From NCBI GenBank assembly GCA_029932855.1, contig JAOZPG010000001.1, positions 180,984 through 244,983 of the forward strand: a DNA stretch of 64,000 bases. The letters are read 5' to 3'. Under the pieces are notes generated by a model. It was not told the DNA's origin. It was given only the letters and a program-made list of their open reading frames with translations, and searched no databases. This stretch comes from Bacteroidales bacterium (GTDB lineage: Bacteria; Bacteroidota; Bacteroidia; Bacteroidales; VadinHA17). A program made the position numbers and the translations under genes. Position 1 is the first letter of the stretch, and every line of letters begins with the position of its first letter. Below are positions 11,627-21,138 of the stretch, piece by piece.

Positions 11627-12805
11627 ATGAAAATAGCTGTTTATGGCTATGGGACGGTTGCCAGGGGATTTATTGATATCCTGAAATCTTATTCCGGGGG
11701 GAACTTTGAGCTGCTTAAGATAGTGGTGAAGGACAGGGATAAAAAAAGAGATATTAAGCCTCCCTTGCTGTGTTTTGAAAAAGATGACATTCTCAGGGAT
11801 AAAGACATAAACCTGGTTATTGAACTTATAGATGATGCAGATGATGCTTATGATATTGTTGTATCTGCTATGAGGGCAGGCAAGAATGTAATAAGTGCCA
11901 ATAAAAAAATGATAGCCGGGAAGCAGGAAGAGCTTATTAAGATTTCTGAAAATAATAATGTTTCATTTTTATATGATGCTTCTGTGGGTGGTGGTATAGC
12001 TATAATAAGGAATCTTGAAGATAGTTATAGCGACGAAAACATAAAACAGCTGGGCGGTATCTTAAATGCTTCATCAAATTATATCCTTTCACAGATGCAT
12101 AATACAGGCGTGGAGTATTCTGAAGCGCTAAAAGTAGCTACCGAAAAAGGATTTGCCGAATCCAACCCGGCACTCGATGTTGAAGGTATTGATTCAAAAT
12201 ATAAGCTGGTAATTTTAGTCCTGCATGCATTTGGACTGCCGGTTGACCCTGATGATATATTTACCTGGGGGATTAGTAATATTATAAAGCAGGATATCCG
12301 GTTTGCAAAGAAAAAGGGGAGTAAAATAAAACTTATAGCCAGTGCAGAGATCAATCAGTCCGGGAAACTGGTTTTATCGGTAATGCCCCACTTTATCACA
12401 CTATCCAGCCTGCTGTATAGTGTGGAAGATGAGTCTAACGGGATAATTGGCAGGTCGGTTTTCCTTGGAGAACAATTTTTTTATGGCAAAGGTGCCGGAG
12501 GCTATCCAACGGGGGCCTCAGTTTTTACCGACCTGGATGCCATATCTAACGGACATGTTTACAAATATAAAAAATACAGGAAAGGAAATTTCCCGGACTA
12601 TACAAAAGACCATCTGTTGGAGGTTTACCTCAGGTCTCCTGCCGGTTCAAAGAAAGTAATGATTAAATTTATATCAGTTTCAGAATCATGGTCTGATAAT
12701 GAATATGATTATATAATAGCTGTGACAAATCTTAAAGATCTTTATAATAAGCGGGAAGAGCTGAAAGAAAAAGAATATTTCCTGGCGGTAACATCACAAG
12801 TTTAA
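11627..12805 (+). CDS. hom: Homoserine dehydrogenase
   Basis: Reduces aspartate semialdehyde to homoserine with NAD(P)H; 392 residues. An N-terminal Rossmann motif (GYGTVARGF) is followed by the substrate domain with NILNASSNYILS-like sequence and the signature GAGGYPTGASVFTDLDA. I chose ATG 11627 because GGAAGGGA lies six bases upstream and it gives the canonical start MKIAVYGYG; ATG 11606 would add seven residues. The stop TAA overlaps the metH ATG by one base, implying translational coupling. There is little room for a regulatory ACT domain, so feedback control probably lies on the kinase and the leader. Confidence 0.92.
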   Translation: MKIAVYGYGTVARGFIDILKSYSGGNFELLKIVVKDRDKKRDIKPPLLCFEKDDILRDKDINLVIELIDDADDAYDIVVSAMRAGKNVISANKKMIAGKQEELIKISENNNVSFLYDASVGGGIAIIRNLEDSYSDENIKQLGGILNASSNYILSQMHNTGVEYSEALKVATEKGFAESNPALDVEGIDSKYKLVILVLHAFGLPVDPDDIFTWGISNIIKQDIRFAKKKGSKIKLIASAEINQSGKLVLSVMPHFITLSSLLYSVEDESNGIIGRSVFLGEQFFYGKGAGGYPTGASVFTDLDAISNGHVYKYKKYRKGNFPDYTKDHLLEVYLRSPAGSKKVMIKFISVSESWSDNEYDYIIAVTNLKDLYNKREELKEKEYFLAVTSQV

Positions 12806-15800
12806 TGAAGAAGGACATAAATAAGGAAATAAGAGAACGTGTATTGGTGCTGGACGGAGCCATGGGCACCTTAATACAGGCATACGGTCTTACAGAGGAA
12901 GATTTCAGGGGTGATGAGTTCAGGGATCATAGCTACGAGCTAAAGGGAAACAACGACCTGCTTTCGATAAGCAAGCCTGAACTAATAAGAAGTATTCACG
13001 ACAGTTACCTTGAGGCCGGGGCAGATATAATTGAGACAAACAGCTTTAACTCTAACAGGATATCTTTAAAAGATTACCACCTGGAACATATAGCATATCG
13101 CCTGAACAAAGCTGCTGCGAAAATAGCCAGGCAGAGTGTGGATGATTATATGAAGAATAACCCCGCTGAGGCAAAATATGTTGCCGGCTCAATGGGCCCC
13201 ACAAGTAAAACGGCATCTATCTCCCCAAGGGTGGAGGAACCGGGATACCGGGAAGTGGATTTTAATGACCTGAAAGAAGCATATGGGGAACAGGCTGCTG
13301 GACTGATTGACGGGGGGGTGGATATTCTGTTACTGGAAACGGTTTTTGACACTCTTAATGCCAAGGCAGGATTATATGCCATTCGAGAGGAGATGGATAA
13401 AAGGAATCTTGATTTGCCGGTTATGATATCAGGAACCCTCAGCGACTCGAGTGGAAGAACCCTTTCGGGACAAACCCTTGAGGCATTCCTGAACTCCGTG
13501 TCAACACTCAATGTGTTCAGCGTGGGACTGAATTGCTCGATGGGGGCAAAGGAGCTGAAGCCTTATGTTAAACAGATATCCCGGCTGTCCGGGCTTCCGG
13601 TAAGTGTTCATCCCAATGCAGGACTGCCAAACCAGTTTGGGGAATATGATGAAAGTCCTGAGGATATGAGTGTTTATATTAAGGATTTTCTCGATAACAG
13701 GCAGGTAAATATTATTGGAGGATGTTGCGGAACCACGCCGGAGCATATCAAAAAATTTTCAGTGCTTGCAAGAAAGGCAAAGCCGAGGGAAGTTAAAAAA
13801 GTAAATAAAGATCTCAGGTTAAGCGGACTGGAATCCCTGGTTCATTTCCCGGGAAGTAATTTTATTAATATAGGTGAGAGGACAAATGTTGCCGGTTCGA
13901 GGAAATTTGCAAGGTTGATACGGGAGAAAGACTATGAACAAGCCATGCATATTGCCAGGCAACAGGTAGAAAACGGAGCCCAGATTATTGATGTAAACCT
14001 TGATGATCCCATGCTTGATGCCAAGGAAGAAATGGTGAAGTTCCTTTCGATGATTGCTTCCGATCCGGAGGTTGCCAGGGTGCCGGTAATGATAGACTCT
14101 TCAAAATGGGAAGTTCTTGAAGCTGGTCTGCAGTGTCTGCAGGGGAAGGGAATAGTTAATTCCATATCATTAAAAGAGGGGGAGGAAGAGTTTATAAAAA
14201 GGGCCAAAATAATAATGAACTATGGAGCGGCGGCAGTGATAATGGCATTTGATGAACAGGGGCAGGCAACAGATATTAAGAGAAGGATAGAAATAACATC
14301 CAGGGCCTACCGTCTTCTGACTGAGGCAGGCTTTCCACCTGAGGATATCATTTTCGATCCCAATGTGCTGACCGTGGCCACAGGAATGGAGGAACATGAT
14401 AATTATGCTCTTGGTTTTATAGAAGCAACACGATGGATAAAGAAAAATCTTAAATATGTCAGGGTGAGTGGGGGCATAAGTAATCTTTCTTTTTCTTACA
14501 GGGGGAATAATACTGTCAGGGAGGCTATGCATGCAGTGTTTCTTTATCATTCTATAAAGGCCGGGCTGGATATGGCTATAGTAAATGCAGGTAACCTGCC
14601 GGTTTATGATGATATCCCCAAACCACTACTTACTATGGTGGAGGATGTTGTATTAAATCGCAGGTCCGATGCTACTGAAAGGCTTACCGAATATGCACAG
14701 GGCTTAAGTCAGCAGGATACAAATAAAGAGAAGAAACAGGAAGAGTGGAGGGCTTTTCCTCTTGAAAAAAGAATAGAATATTCACTGCTAAAGGGTAATC
14801 ACGACTATATTGAGGAAGACATGAAGGAGGCAGTTGAGAAATATAGTTCTTCGCTCGAGATAATTGAAAAACCCCTGATGCAGGGAATGGATATCGTAGG
14901 GGATTATTTTGGTGAGGGAAAGATGTTCCTTCCCCAGGTAATACGAAGTGCAAGGGTGATGAAAAAAGCGGTTACTTTTTTGAGTCCCTATATTGAGAAA
15001 GAAAAATCTTCTGCCGGCCTGCCGTCTTCGGCAGGAAAAGTCTTACTGGCAACTGTGAAGGGAGATGTTCATGATATTGGAAAGAATATTGTTGCACTTG
15101 TACTGGCCTGTAATAATTATGAGATCATTGATCTGGGAGTTATGGTTTCGGCCGAAGAGATACTTAAGGAGGCAGCAGCACAAGATGTTGATATCATAGG
15201 TTTAAGCGGACTTATTACGCCTTCGCTTGAAGAAATGATAAATATTGCCCGTGAGATGAATAAAAAAGGCTTTAATATACCACTGCTGGTTGGAGGAGCT
15301 ACTACATCGGTATTACATACGGCAGTAAAGATATCTAAGGAGTATAACAGGGGAGTAGTGCATGTTAAAGATGCTTCAAAAAGTGTACAGGCAATATCAA
15401 AGCTGCTTTCGCATAAACAAAAAAAGGGATTCCTGGCAGAAACAGAGAAAAATTATTCTCAGTTACGGAAAAGCAATAAGACAGTTAAAAGAAAAATAAT
15501 AAGTATTGAACAGGCACGAAGAAACAGTTTTAAGACCGACTGGGATAAATATAAACCGGTAAGACCGGCACAAACAGGAATACAAGAAATAATAGTCAGG
15601 GACCTGGAAGAAATAAGCAGATATATTGACTGGACTTTTTTCTTTCATGTATGGGGATTAAAAGGTCATTTTCCGGAAATACTTGAGCATCCGCAGAGGG
15701 GAAAAACAGCAAAAAAGATTTTTGCAGAAGGGAAAGAACTGCTTAAGAAAATCATAAAGAAAAAGATCATAAGAGTAGAAGCGGTAACGGGTATTTTCCC

Positions 15801-16476
15801 GGCAAACTCCGAGGGGGATGATATTGTTCTTTATACCGGGGAGGACAGAAAAAATGAATTTGCAAGGTTGCCCCAGTTAAGGCAGCAGACCGAAAGAGAA
15901 GAGGGGAAAGCAAATATTTGCCTGTCAGACTATATTGCCCCTGCCGGTTCGGGTATAGCAGATTATCATGCATTATTTGCTATAACTGCGGGGCTGGGAA
16001 TGGAAGAATTTATGAAGAAAGTGCTTCCTGACGATGATGGATATTGCGAGATAATGCTTAAAGCTTTATGCGACCGTCTTGCTGAGGCTGCTGCCGAATG
16101 GTTGCATCTGAAGATCAGGAAAGAACTGTGGGGATTCGCTGTGGATGAGAAGCTTGATCTAGTTGAATTACTGAGAGCAGATTACCAGGGTATCAGGCCA
16201 GCATTTGGTTATCCTGCATGTCCCGATCATTCTGAGAAGAGAAGGGTATTCGATATTATGGATGTTGAGAAGCGTATAGGGATGAGTTTAACGGAAAGCT
16301 ATTCGATGTACCCGGTAGCTTCAGTAAGTGCTCATGTTTTTGCTCATCCTTATTCGGCATATTTCGATGTGGGAAGGATTGAGAAAGACCAGATGACAGA
16401 TTATGCCGCAAGGAAGAAGATGACAATTACGGATATTGAAAAGATACTTAAGCCAAATTTAAATTATAATAGCTGA
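12805..16476 (+). CDS. metH: Cobalamin-dependent methionine synthase (full length)
   Basis: Methylates homocysteine using 5-methyl-THF; 1223 residues, the length of E. coli MetH. All four modules are present: the homocysteine domain with zinc ligands Cys244, Cys307 and Cys308; the pterin-binding domain (about 345-620, starting FINIGERTNVAGS); the cobalamin cap and B12-binding domain with DVHDIG (cobalt-ligating His756); and the C-terminal AdoMet reactivation domain with RPAFGYPACPDH near residue 1131. Its ATG overlaps the hom stop codon. The intact activation domain means no separate reactivation protein is needed. The enzyme makes the organism's methionine synthesis B12-dependent unless a MetE lies elsewhere; none is in this window. 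Confidence 0.98.
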   Translation: MKKDINKEIRERVLVLDGAMGTLIQAYGLTEEDFRGDEFRDHSYELKGNNDLLSISKPELIRSIHDSYLEAGADIIETNSFNSNRISLKDYHLEHIAYRLNKAAAKIARQSVDDYMKNNPAEAKYVAGSMGPTSKTASISPRVEEPGYREVDFNDLKEAYGEQAAGLIDGGVDILLLETVFDTLNAKAGLYAIREEMDKRNLDLPVMISGTLSDSSGRTLSGQTLEAFLNSVSTLNVFSVGLNCSMGAKELKPYVKQISRLSGLPVSVHPNAGLPNQFGEYDESPEDMSVYIKDFLDNRQVNIIGGCCGTTPEHIKKFSVLARKAKPREVKKVNKDLRLSGLESLVHFPGSNFINIGERTNVAGSRKFARLIREKDYEQAMHIARQQVENGAQIIDVNLDDPMLDAKEEMVKFLSMIASDPEVARVPVMIDSSKWEVLEAGLQCLQGKGIVNSISLKEGEEEFIKRAKIIMNYGAAAVIMAFDEQGQATDIKRRIEITSRAYRLLTEAGFPPEDIIFDPNVLTVATGMEEHDNYALGFIEATRWIKKNLKYVRVSGGISNLSFSYRGNNTVREAMHAVFLYHSIKAGLDMAIVNAGNLPVYDDIPKPLLTMVEDVVLNRRSDATERLTEYAQGLSQQDTNKEKKQEEWRAFPLEKRIEYSLLKGNHDYIEEDMKEAVEKYSSSLEIIEKPLMQGMDIVGDYFGEGKMFLPQVIRSARVMKKAVTFLSPYIEKEKSSAGLPSSAGKVLLATVKGDVHDIGKNIVALVLACNNYEIIDLGVMVSAEEILKEAAAQDVDIIGLSGLITPSLEEMINIAREMNKKGFNIPLLVGGATTSVLHTAVKISKEYNRGVVHVKDASKSVQAISKLLSHKQKKGFLAETEKNYSQLRKSNKTVKRKIISIEQARRNSFKTDWDKYKPVRPAQTGIQEIIVRDLEEISRYIDWTFFFHVWGLKGHFPEILEHPQRGKTAKKIFAEGKELLKKIIKKKIIRVEAVTGIFPANSEGDDIVLYTGEDRKNEFARLPQLRQQTEREEGKANICLSDYIAPAGSGIADYHALFAITAGLGMEEFMKKVLPDDDGYCEIMLKALCDRLAEAAAEWLHLKIRKELWGFAVDEKLDLVELLRADYQGIRPAFGYPACPDHSEKRRVFDIMDVEKRIGMSLTESYSMYPVASVSAHVFAHPYSAYFDVGRIEKDQMTDYAARKKMTITDIEKILKPNLNYNS

Positions 16477-16484
16477 AAAAAATT

Positions 16485-17444
16485 ATGGGTGTTAAAATAA
16501 TAGATCTTTTAAAAGATACAGATAAGACATTATTTTCATTTGAACTTCTTCCTCCGCTGAAAGGTCAGGATATTGAGTCAATTTATGAAACCATAGATCC
16601 CCTGATGGAGTTCAAGCCTCCTTATATTAATGTTACATACCATCAGGAAGAGCTTGTTTACAGGAAGGTAAAAGAAAACCTTCTTGAGAGAAAGAGAATA
16701 TGGAAACGTCCGGGGACAGTTGCCCTGTCAGCAGCTATTAAATATAAATATAAGGTGGTGGTTGTGCCCCATATAATATGTGGTGGTTTTACCAGGGAGG
16801 AAACAGAAAATGCCCTTATTGATCTTAACTTCCTGGGAATGAATAATGTGCTTGCTGTAAGGGGGGATGCACCGGAGGATACAAAAATCTTTGTTCCCGA
16901 AGAGGGGGGACATAAACATGCTGTAGATATTGTTAAACAGATCATGGACCTGAATAAGGGGATATATCTTGATGAAGAGCTAATACACAAAAGGCCTACT
17001 GACTTTTCTGTGGGGGTTGCCGGCTATCCTGAGAAACATTCCGAATCGCCAAATATGGATTCTGACATACATTTCTTAAAAAAGAAGGTTGATGCGGGTG
17101 CAGACTATATTGTTACCCAGATGTTTTTCGATAACGTGAAATATTTCAGTTTTGTTGATAAATGCAGGAAAGCGGGAATAAAAGTGCCGATTATTCCCGG
17201 GCTTAAGCCCATTTCTGCATATAATCATTTGCAATATTTATCAAAAACCTTTAGTATTGATATACCCGATCCCCTGGTTAGAGAGGTTATTAAATGCAAG
17301 GATAATAATCAGGTGAGGGAAGTTGGGGTGGAATGGGCTGTTCAGCAATCCAGGGAACTAATTAAGGCAGGCGTTCCGGTATTACATTTTTATTCCATGG
17401 GAAAGCCTGATAATATTAAGAAAATTGCTAAACAAATTTTTTAA
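16485..17444 (+). CDS. metF: Methylenetetrahydrofolate reductase
   Basis: FAD-dependent TIM-barrel enzyme of 319 residues that makes 5-methyl-THF, the methyl donor for MetH encoded eight bases upstream. Visible motifs are FSFELLPPLKG (the FEFFPPK-like start), INVTYH, LAVRGDAPED (the LRGD motif) and DYIVTQMFFDN, with substrate-site residues in GVAGYPEKH. Length is slightly above the 290-300 of enterobacterial MetF and normal for this phylum. Clearly co-transcribed with metH. Confidence 0.96.
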   Translation: MGVKIIDLLKDTDKTLFSFELLPPLKGQDIESIYETIDPLMEFKPPYINVTYHQEELVYRKVKENLLERKRIWKRPGTVALSAAIKYKYKVVVVPHIICGGFTREETENALIDLNFLGMNNVLAVRGDAPEDTKIFVPEEGGHKHAVDIVKQIMDLNKGIYLDEELIHKRPTDFSVGVAGYPEKHSESPNMDSDIHFLKKKVDAGADYIVTQMFFDNVKYFSFVDKCRKAGIKVPIIPGLKPISAYNHLQYLSKTFSIDIPDPLVREVIKCKDNNQVREVGVEWAVQQSRELIKAGVPVLHFYSMGKPDNIKKIAKQIF

Positions 17445-17459
17445 GCAAAAGAGAAACAG

Positions 17460-19619
17460 ATGTCAAAAAAACAAAAAATAAATAAAGGTAGTAGCTACAA
17501 GAAAACTGAATTAAAGAAGAAGATACTTGGCGTTTTTGCTAATAATCCTACAAGGACTTTTAATTATAAACAACTATCAGCAAAGTTGAATATTAAAGAT
17601 ACGGGTACAAGGAGGATGGTGGTTGCAATGCTGGACGAGCTCAGGGAAAGCGATAATCTCAATGAGCAATACAGGGGAAAATACAAACTTAAAAGAAAAG
17701 GCGGTTTTGTAATAGGGACGATAGATCTTACTGCATATGGTTCTGCATATGTTATGGTGGATTCTCTAAGTGAAGATATATTTATTGCCCAGGTTAACCT
17801 GAACAGGGCTCTGCAGGGAGATACGGTTAAGGTATTTCTCTATGCACAAAAGAAAGCCAGGAGACCTGAAGGAGAGGTTGTTGAGGTATTGAAAAGGTCA
17901 AAGAAAAGCTTTGTAGGTATTATACAGCTAAGCGGGAACTTTGCGTTTGTGCTTTCAGAAAAAAAACGAATGCCCTATGATATTTATATATCACAGGATA
18001 AGCTGAAAGGAGCAAAGAACGGAGAGAAGGTTATTGTGAAAATATGCGACTGGCCTGAGAATGTTAAGAATCCTTTTGGAGAAGTAGTGGAAGTACTGGG
18101 AAAGCCCGGAGAACATGAGGTGGAAATGCATGCCATACTTGCTGAGTTTGAACTTCCCTACAGATTTCCCAAAGAGATATTGGATGCTGCAAAGAAGATA
18201 CCTTCAGAGTTCTCAAAAGCAGAAGTAAACAAAAGACGGGATTTCAGGCAGATCTGCACATTTACCATAGACCCGGAAGATGCAAAAGATTTTGATGATG
18301 CACTATCTGTAAAGAAGCTGCCGGATAATAACTGGGAGGTGGGAGTGCATATTGCAGATGTTACTCATTATATCGAAAAGGATTGCCTGCTCGACAGGGA
18401 AGCCTACGAAAGGGCAACATCTGTTTACCTGGTTGACAGGGTGGTTCCCATGCTGCCTGAACGTTTATCAAATGATTTGTGTTCTTTACGCCCACATGAA
18501 GATAAACTATGTTTTTCGGCTGTATTTAAGATGGATGAGAATGCACAGGTACTGGACAGGTGGTTTGGCCGGGGCATAATAAATTCAGACAGGCGTTTTA
18601 CATATGACGAGGCACAGGGACTGATCGAAGGAGCTAAGGGAGAATTTAAGGCCGAAGTATTACAGCTACATAAACTTGCACAGGCTCTCAGAAAAAAGCG
18701 GTTCGGGAAAGGCTCATTCGAGTTTGAAAGGACAGAGGTGAAATTCCGCATTGATGAAAAGGGACGCCCTTTGGGTGTTTTTTTCAAGCAGAATAAGGAA
18801 TCTAACCAACTTGTTGAGGAGTTTATGTTGCTTGCCAATAAAGAAGTTGCTGAATTATTTGCTACAAAAGGGAAAAGGGGAAACGTTGACCATAAAAAAG
18901 CCAGGCCATTTGTTTACAGGATACATGATAAGCCTGATCCTGAAAAGCTGGAATCTTTTGCACGTATAGCTTCCCGGTTCGGACACAGAATGACTACTCA
19001 GGGGGTTCAGAACATTTCGGGGGAAATAAACAAGATACTGAAAGATGTACAGGGAAAGAGAGAGCAGAATATTATTGAAACACTTGCTGTCAGATCTATG
19101 GCAAAGGCTGTTTATTCACCTTATAATATAGGGCATTACGGATTGTCATTTAAGTATTATACTCATTTCACTTCTCCTATACGCCGGTATCCGGATATGA
19201 TGGTTCACAGGATGCTTGCTGAGAGGATTGATGGCGAAAAATCAATGAGCGAAAAGAAACTGGAAAAAGCATGCCTGCACAGTTCGGATATGGAGAAAAA
19301 AGCATCTAATGCCGAAAGAGCCTCGATAAAATATAAACAAGTTGAATTTCTGGCAGATAAGATAGGTGAACACTTTTCAGGAATAATATCAGGTGTTGCC
19401 GAATGGGGGCTCTATATTGAGATAGATGAGAACAAATGTGAGGGTATGGTGCCTATTCGTGACCTGGATGATGATTATTATGAGTTTGATGAGGATAATT
19501 TCAGCTTGAGGGGAAAAAGGACCGGTAAACAATACCAGTTGGGAGATTCTGTAAATATTGAAATAGCCAGGGCCAACCTGGCAAAAAAACAGCTTGATCT
19601 GTTTATTGTGGAATTATGA
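17460..19619 (+). CDS. rnr: Ribonuclease R
   Basis: Processive 3'-5' exoribonuclease of 719 residues. Order of domains: N-terminal winged-helix/cold-shock region (1-220), catalytic RNB domain with the metal-binding DPEDAKDFDDAL motif (about residue 277) and SPIRRYPDMMVHR, and a C-terminal S1 domain ending in a short basic-poor tail. It follows metF by 15 bases and is probably read with the methionine operon, although a metabolic link is not obvious. No frameshift or truncation. Confidence 0.95.
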   Translation: MSKKQKINKGSSYKKTELKKKILGVFANNPTRTFNYKQLSAKLNIKDTGTRRMVVAMLDELRESDNLNEQYRGKYKLKRKGGFVIGTIDLTAYGSAYVMVDSLSEDIFIAQVNLNRALQGDTVKVFLYAQKKARRPEGEVVEVLKRSKKSFVGIIQLSGNFAFVLSEKKRMPYDIYISQDKLKGAKNGEKVIVKICDWPENVKNPFGEVVEVLGKPGEHEVEMHAILAEFELPYRFPKEILDAAKKIPSEFSKAEVNKRRDFRQICTFTIDPEDAKDFDDALSVKKLPDNNWEVGVHIADVTHYIEKDCLLDREAYERATSVYLVDRVVPMLPERLSNDLCSLRPHEDKLCFSAVFKMDENAQVLDRWFGRGIINSDRRFTYDEAQGLIEGAKGEFKAEVLQLHKLAQALRKKRFGKGSFEFERTEVKFRIDEKGRPLGVFFKQNKESNQLVEEFMLLANKEVAELFATKGKRGNVDHKKARPFVYRIHDKPDPEKLESFARIASRFGHRMTTQGVQNISGEINKILKDVQGKREQNIIETLAVRSMAKAVYSPYNIGHYGLSFKYYTHFTSPIRRYPDMMVHRMLAERIDGEKSMSEKKLEKACLHSSDMEKKASNAERASIKYKQVEFLADKIGEHFSGIISGVAEWGLYIEIDENKCEGMVPIRDLDDDYYEFDEDNFSLRGKRTGKQYQLGDSVNIEIARANLAKKQLDLFIVEL

Positions 19620-19624
19620 AACGA

Positions 19625-19680
19625 ACATTAATAAATTTAATCAATTACTTTTAAGCAGATATGGTTTAAATTATTAATGT
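19625..19680 (+). repeat. AT-rich imperfect inverted repeat after rnr
   Basis: The arm at 19625-19639 (ACATTAATAAATTTA) can pair with 19667-19680 (TAAATTATTAATGT) with one unpaired base and a loop of about 27. It could close the rnr transcript, but there is no GC-rich stem or T-tract, so calling it a terminator would be a guess. Confidence 0.35.
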
Positions 19681-19805
19681 GAGAGCAAGTGTAACAACCG
19701 GAGAGCCTGGTGATGAGCTTATGAGCGACTTAATGTTGTGAATAACGGCTTACGCCAGTTTGTGATTTTTTAATTAATGAACAGTAATTATAAAAATTCA
19801 AACGA

Positions 19806-20390
19806 GTGAAAGACAAGAAAAAAGTCAGAAAGGCAATAATTGAAGTAGCTTCTTCTATCTTCTCAAGATATGGATACCGAAAAACTTCTATGGATGATAT
19901 TGCCAGGGCTTTTGGAATGGGTAAGAGCTCATTATATTACTACTTTTCAAGCAAAGAAAACATATTTGAAGCAGTTGTTATTCATGAGGCTGATATTTTA
20001 AAGAACTCATTATTCGAGGTGCTTGGAAAATCACAGGATCCCAGGATAAAACTCAAGAACTACATACTTGTAAGAATGAATAGCTTCAGGAAGCTTTCCA
20101 ACTATTATAATGCCATATTCAGTGAGGACCTGTCGCATTTTGAGTTTATTGAGAAAATTCGTGAGAGCTACGACAGGGAAGAGATACAAACAATTGACCG
20201 GATACTAAGGGAGGGAGCCAGGAATAAGACCTTTAAGGTGGAAAATACCGAACTTGCATCTGTAGCTATATGTACAGCCATGAAAGGCCTTGAGATTCCG
20301 TTGTTCTGGAAAAACAGGGATCAGGGGATGGAGTCGCGATTAAATGATATACTGGATATGTTGTTTTATGGTATAGTGGATAAAAAGTAG
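19806..20390 (+). CDS. TetR/AcrR-family transcriptional regulator
   Basis: A 194-residue DNA-binding repressor-type protein starting at GTG 19806. The N-terminal HTH is typical: FSRYGYRKTSMDDIARAFG, then GKSSLYYYFSSKENIFEAVV. The C-terminal ligand-binding part is unassignable. The next gene (DUF2147) follows after 122 bases on the same strand, and rnr precedes after 186 bases, so the target is unclear. I found no convincing palindromic operator in either flank. The ligand is unknown. Confidence 0.85.
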   Translation: MKDKKKVRKAIIEVASSIFSRYGYRKTSMDDIARAFGMGKSSLYYYFSSKENIFEAVVIHEADILKNSLFEVLGKSQDPRIKLKNYILVRMNSFRKLSNYYNAIFSEDLSHFEFIEKIRESYDREEIQTIDRILREGARNKTFKVENTELASVAICTAMKGLEIPLFWKNRDQGMESRLNDILDMLFYGIVDKK

Positions 20391-20512
20391 TTAGAGTTTC
20401 ATAATTCGTTGAAAAAACTATCTTTATATCTCAAATCGATCATGATATTTCATTTTCGAATCTTTTTTTTATAAATTTTTATAACAAAAGCCGAATTAAA
20501 AACTAAAAAATT

Positions 20513-20953
20513 ATGAAAGCATTAAGTACTATTGTGGGTCTTTTTATTGTCACTCTTGCATTTTCTCAATCTGTTAGCGATAAGGTACTGGGCAAATGGT
20601 ATACCGATGATAAGGAAACGATTATTGAGATCTATAAAAACGGAGGTAAGTATTTTGGAAAGATAGTATGGCTGAAAGAGCCAAATGAAGATGATGGAAC
20701 CGCAAAGGTTGATGATGATAATCCTGATCCCAAACTGCAGAAGAGGCCTATAATGGGTCTTAACCTGTTAAAAGGATTCTCATACGACAGTAAGGATAAG
20801 GAATGGAATAACGGAACAATTTATGATCCCAAGAACGGCAAGACATACGATTGTTATATGTGGATGGAGAAAGAGGGGGCACTGGAGATAAAAGGCTTTG
20901 TTTTGGGAATGCGTTTTATTGGCCGCACAACTACCTGGACTGCTGTGAAATAA
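20513..20953 (+). CDS. DUF2147 family secreted protein
   Basis: A 146-residue protein with a signal peptide (MKALSTIVGLFIVTLAFSQ) followed by a single DUF2147 domain: GKWYTDDKE at the start, YFGKIVWLKEPN, GLNLLKGFSYD, NGTIYDPKNGKTYDCYMW and the terminal GRTTTWTAVK. The family is a small lipocalin-like beta-barrel found in Bacteroidota and Proteobacteria, exported and of unknown role. It follows a TetR gene on the same strand and precedes the SusC gene by 185 bases. It is probably not part of the glycan locus. Confidence 0.85.
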   Translation: MKALSTIVGLFIVTLAFSQSVSDKVLGKWYTDDKETIIEIYKNGGKYFGKIVWLKEPNEDDGTAKVDDDNPDPKLQKRPIMGLNLLKGFSYDSKDKEWNNGTIYDPKNGKTYDCYMWMEKEGALEIKGFVLGMRFIGRTTTWTAVK

Positions 20954-21138
20954 AGTCCAGACTTAATATTATTATGGTCCAATCGGATTATTTTTTGTCA
21001 AAAAAATATTGTTATTTATACATTACTTGAGTAAATTGCTTTTTCACTAAATTAATTGCTTATGGAAAAAACCTAAAACAACGAAAAATCTTAAAACCTA
21101 TTGTAAAAAATTCATTATTCTCTAAACATTAAATAACT

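Noticed and set aside
19690..19770. Resemblance of the rnr-TetR spacer to a group II intron end or a hammerhead ribozyme
   Set aside because: The required cores (domain V type stem; CUGAUGA with GAAA) are not present in the right order.
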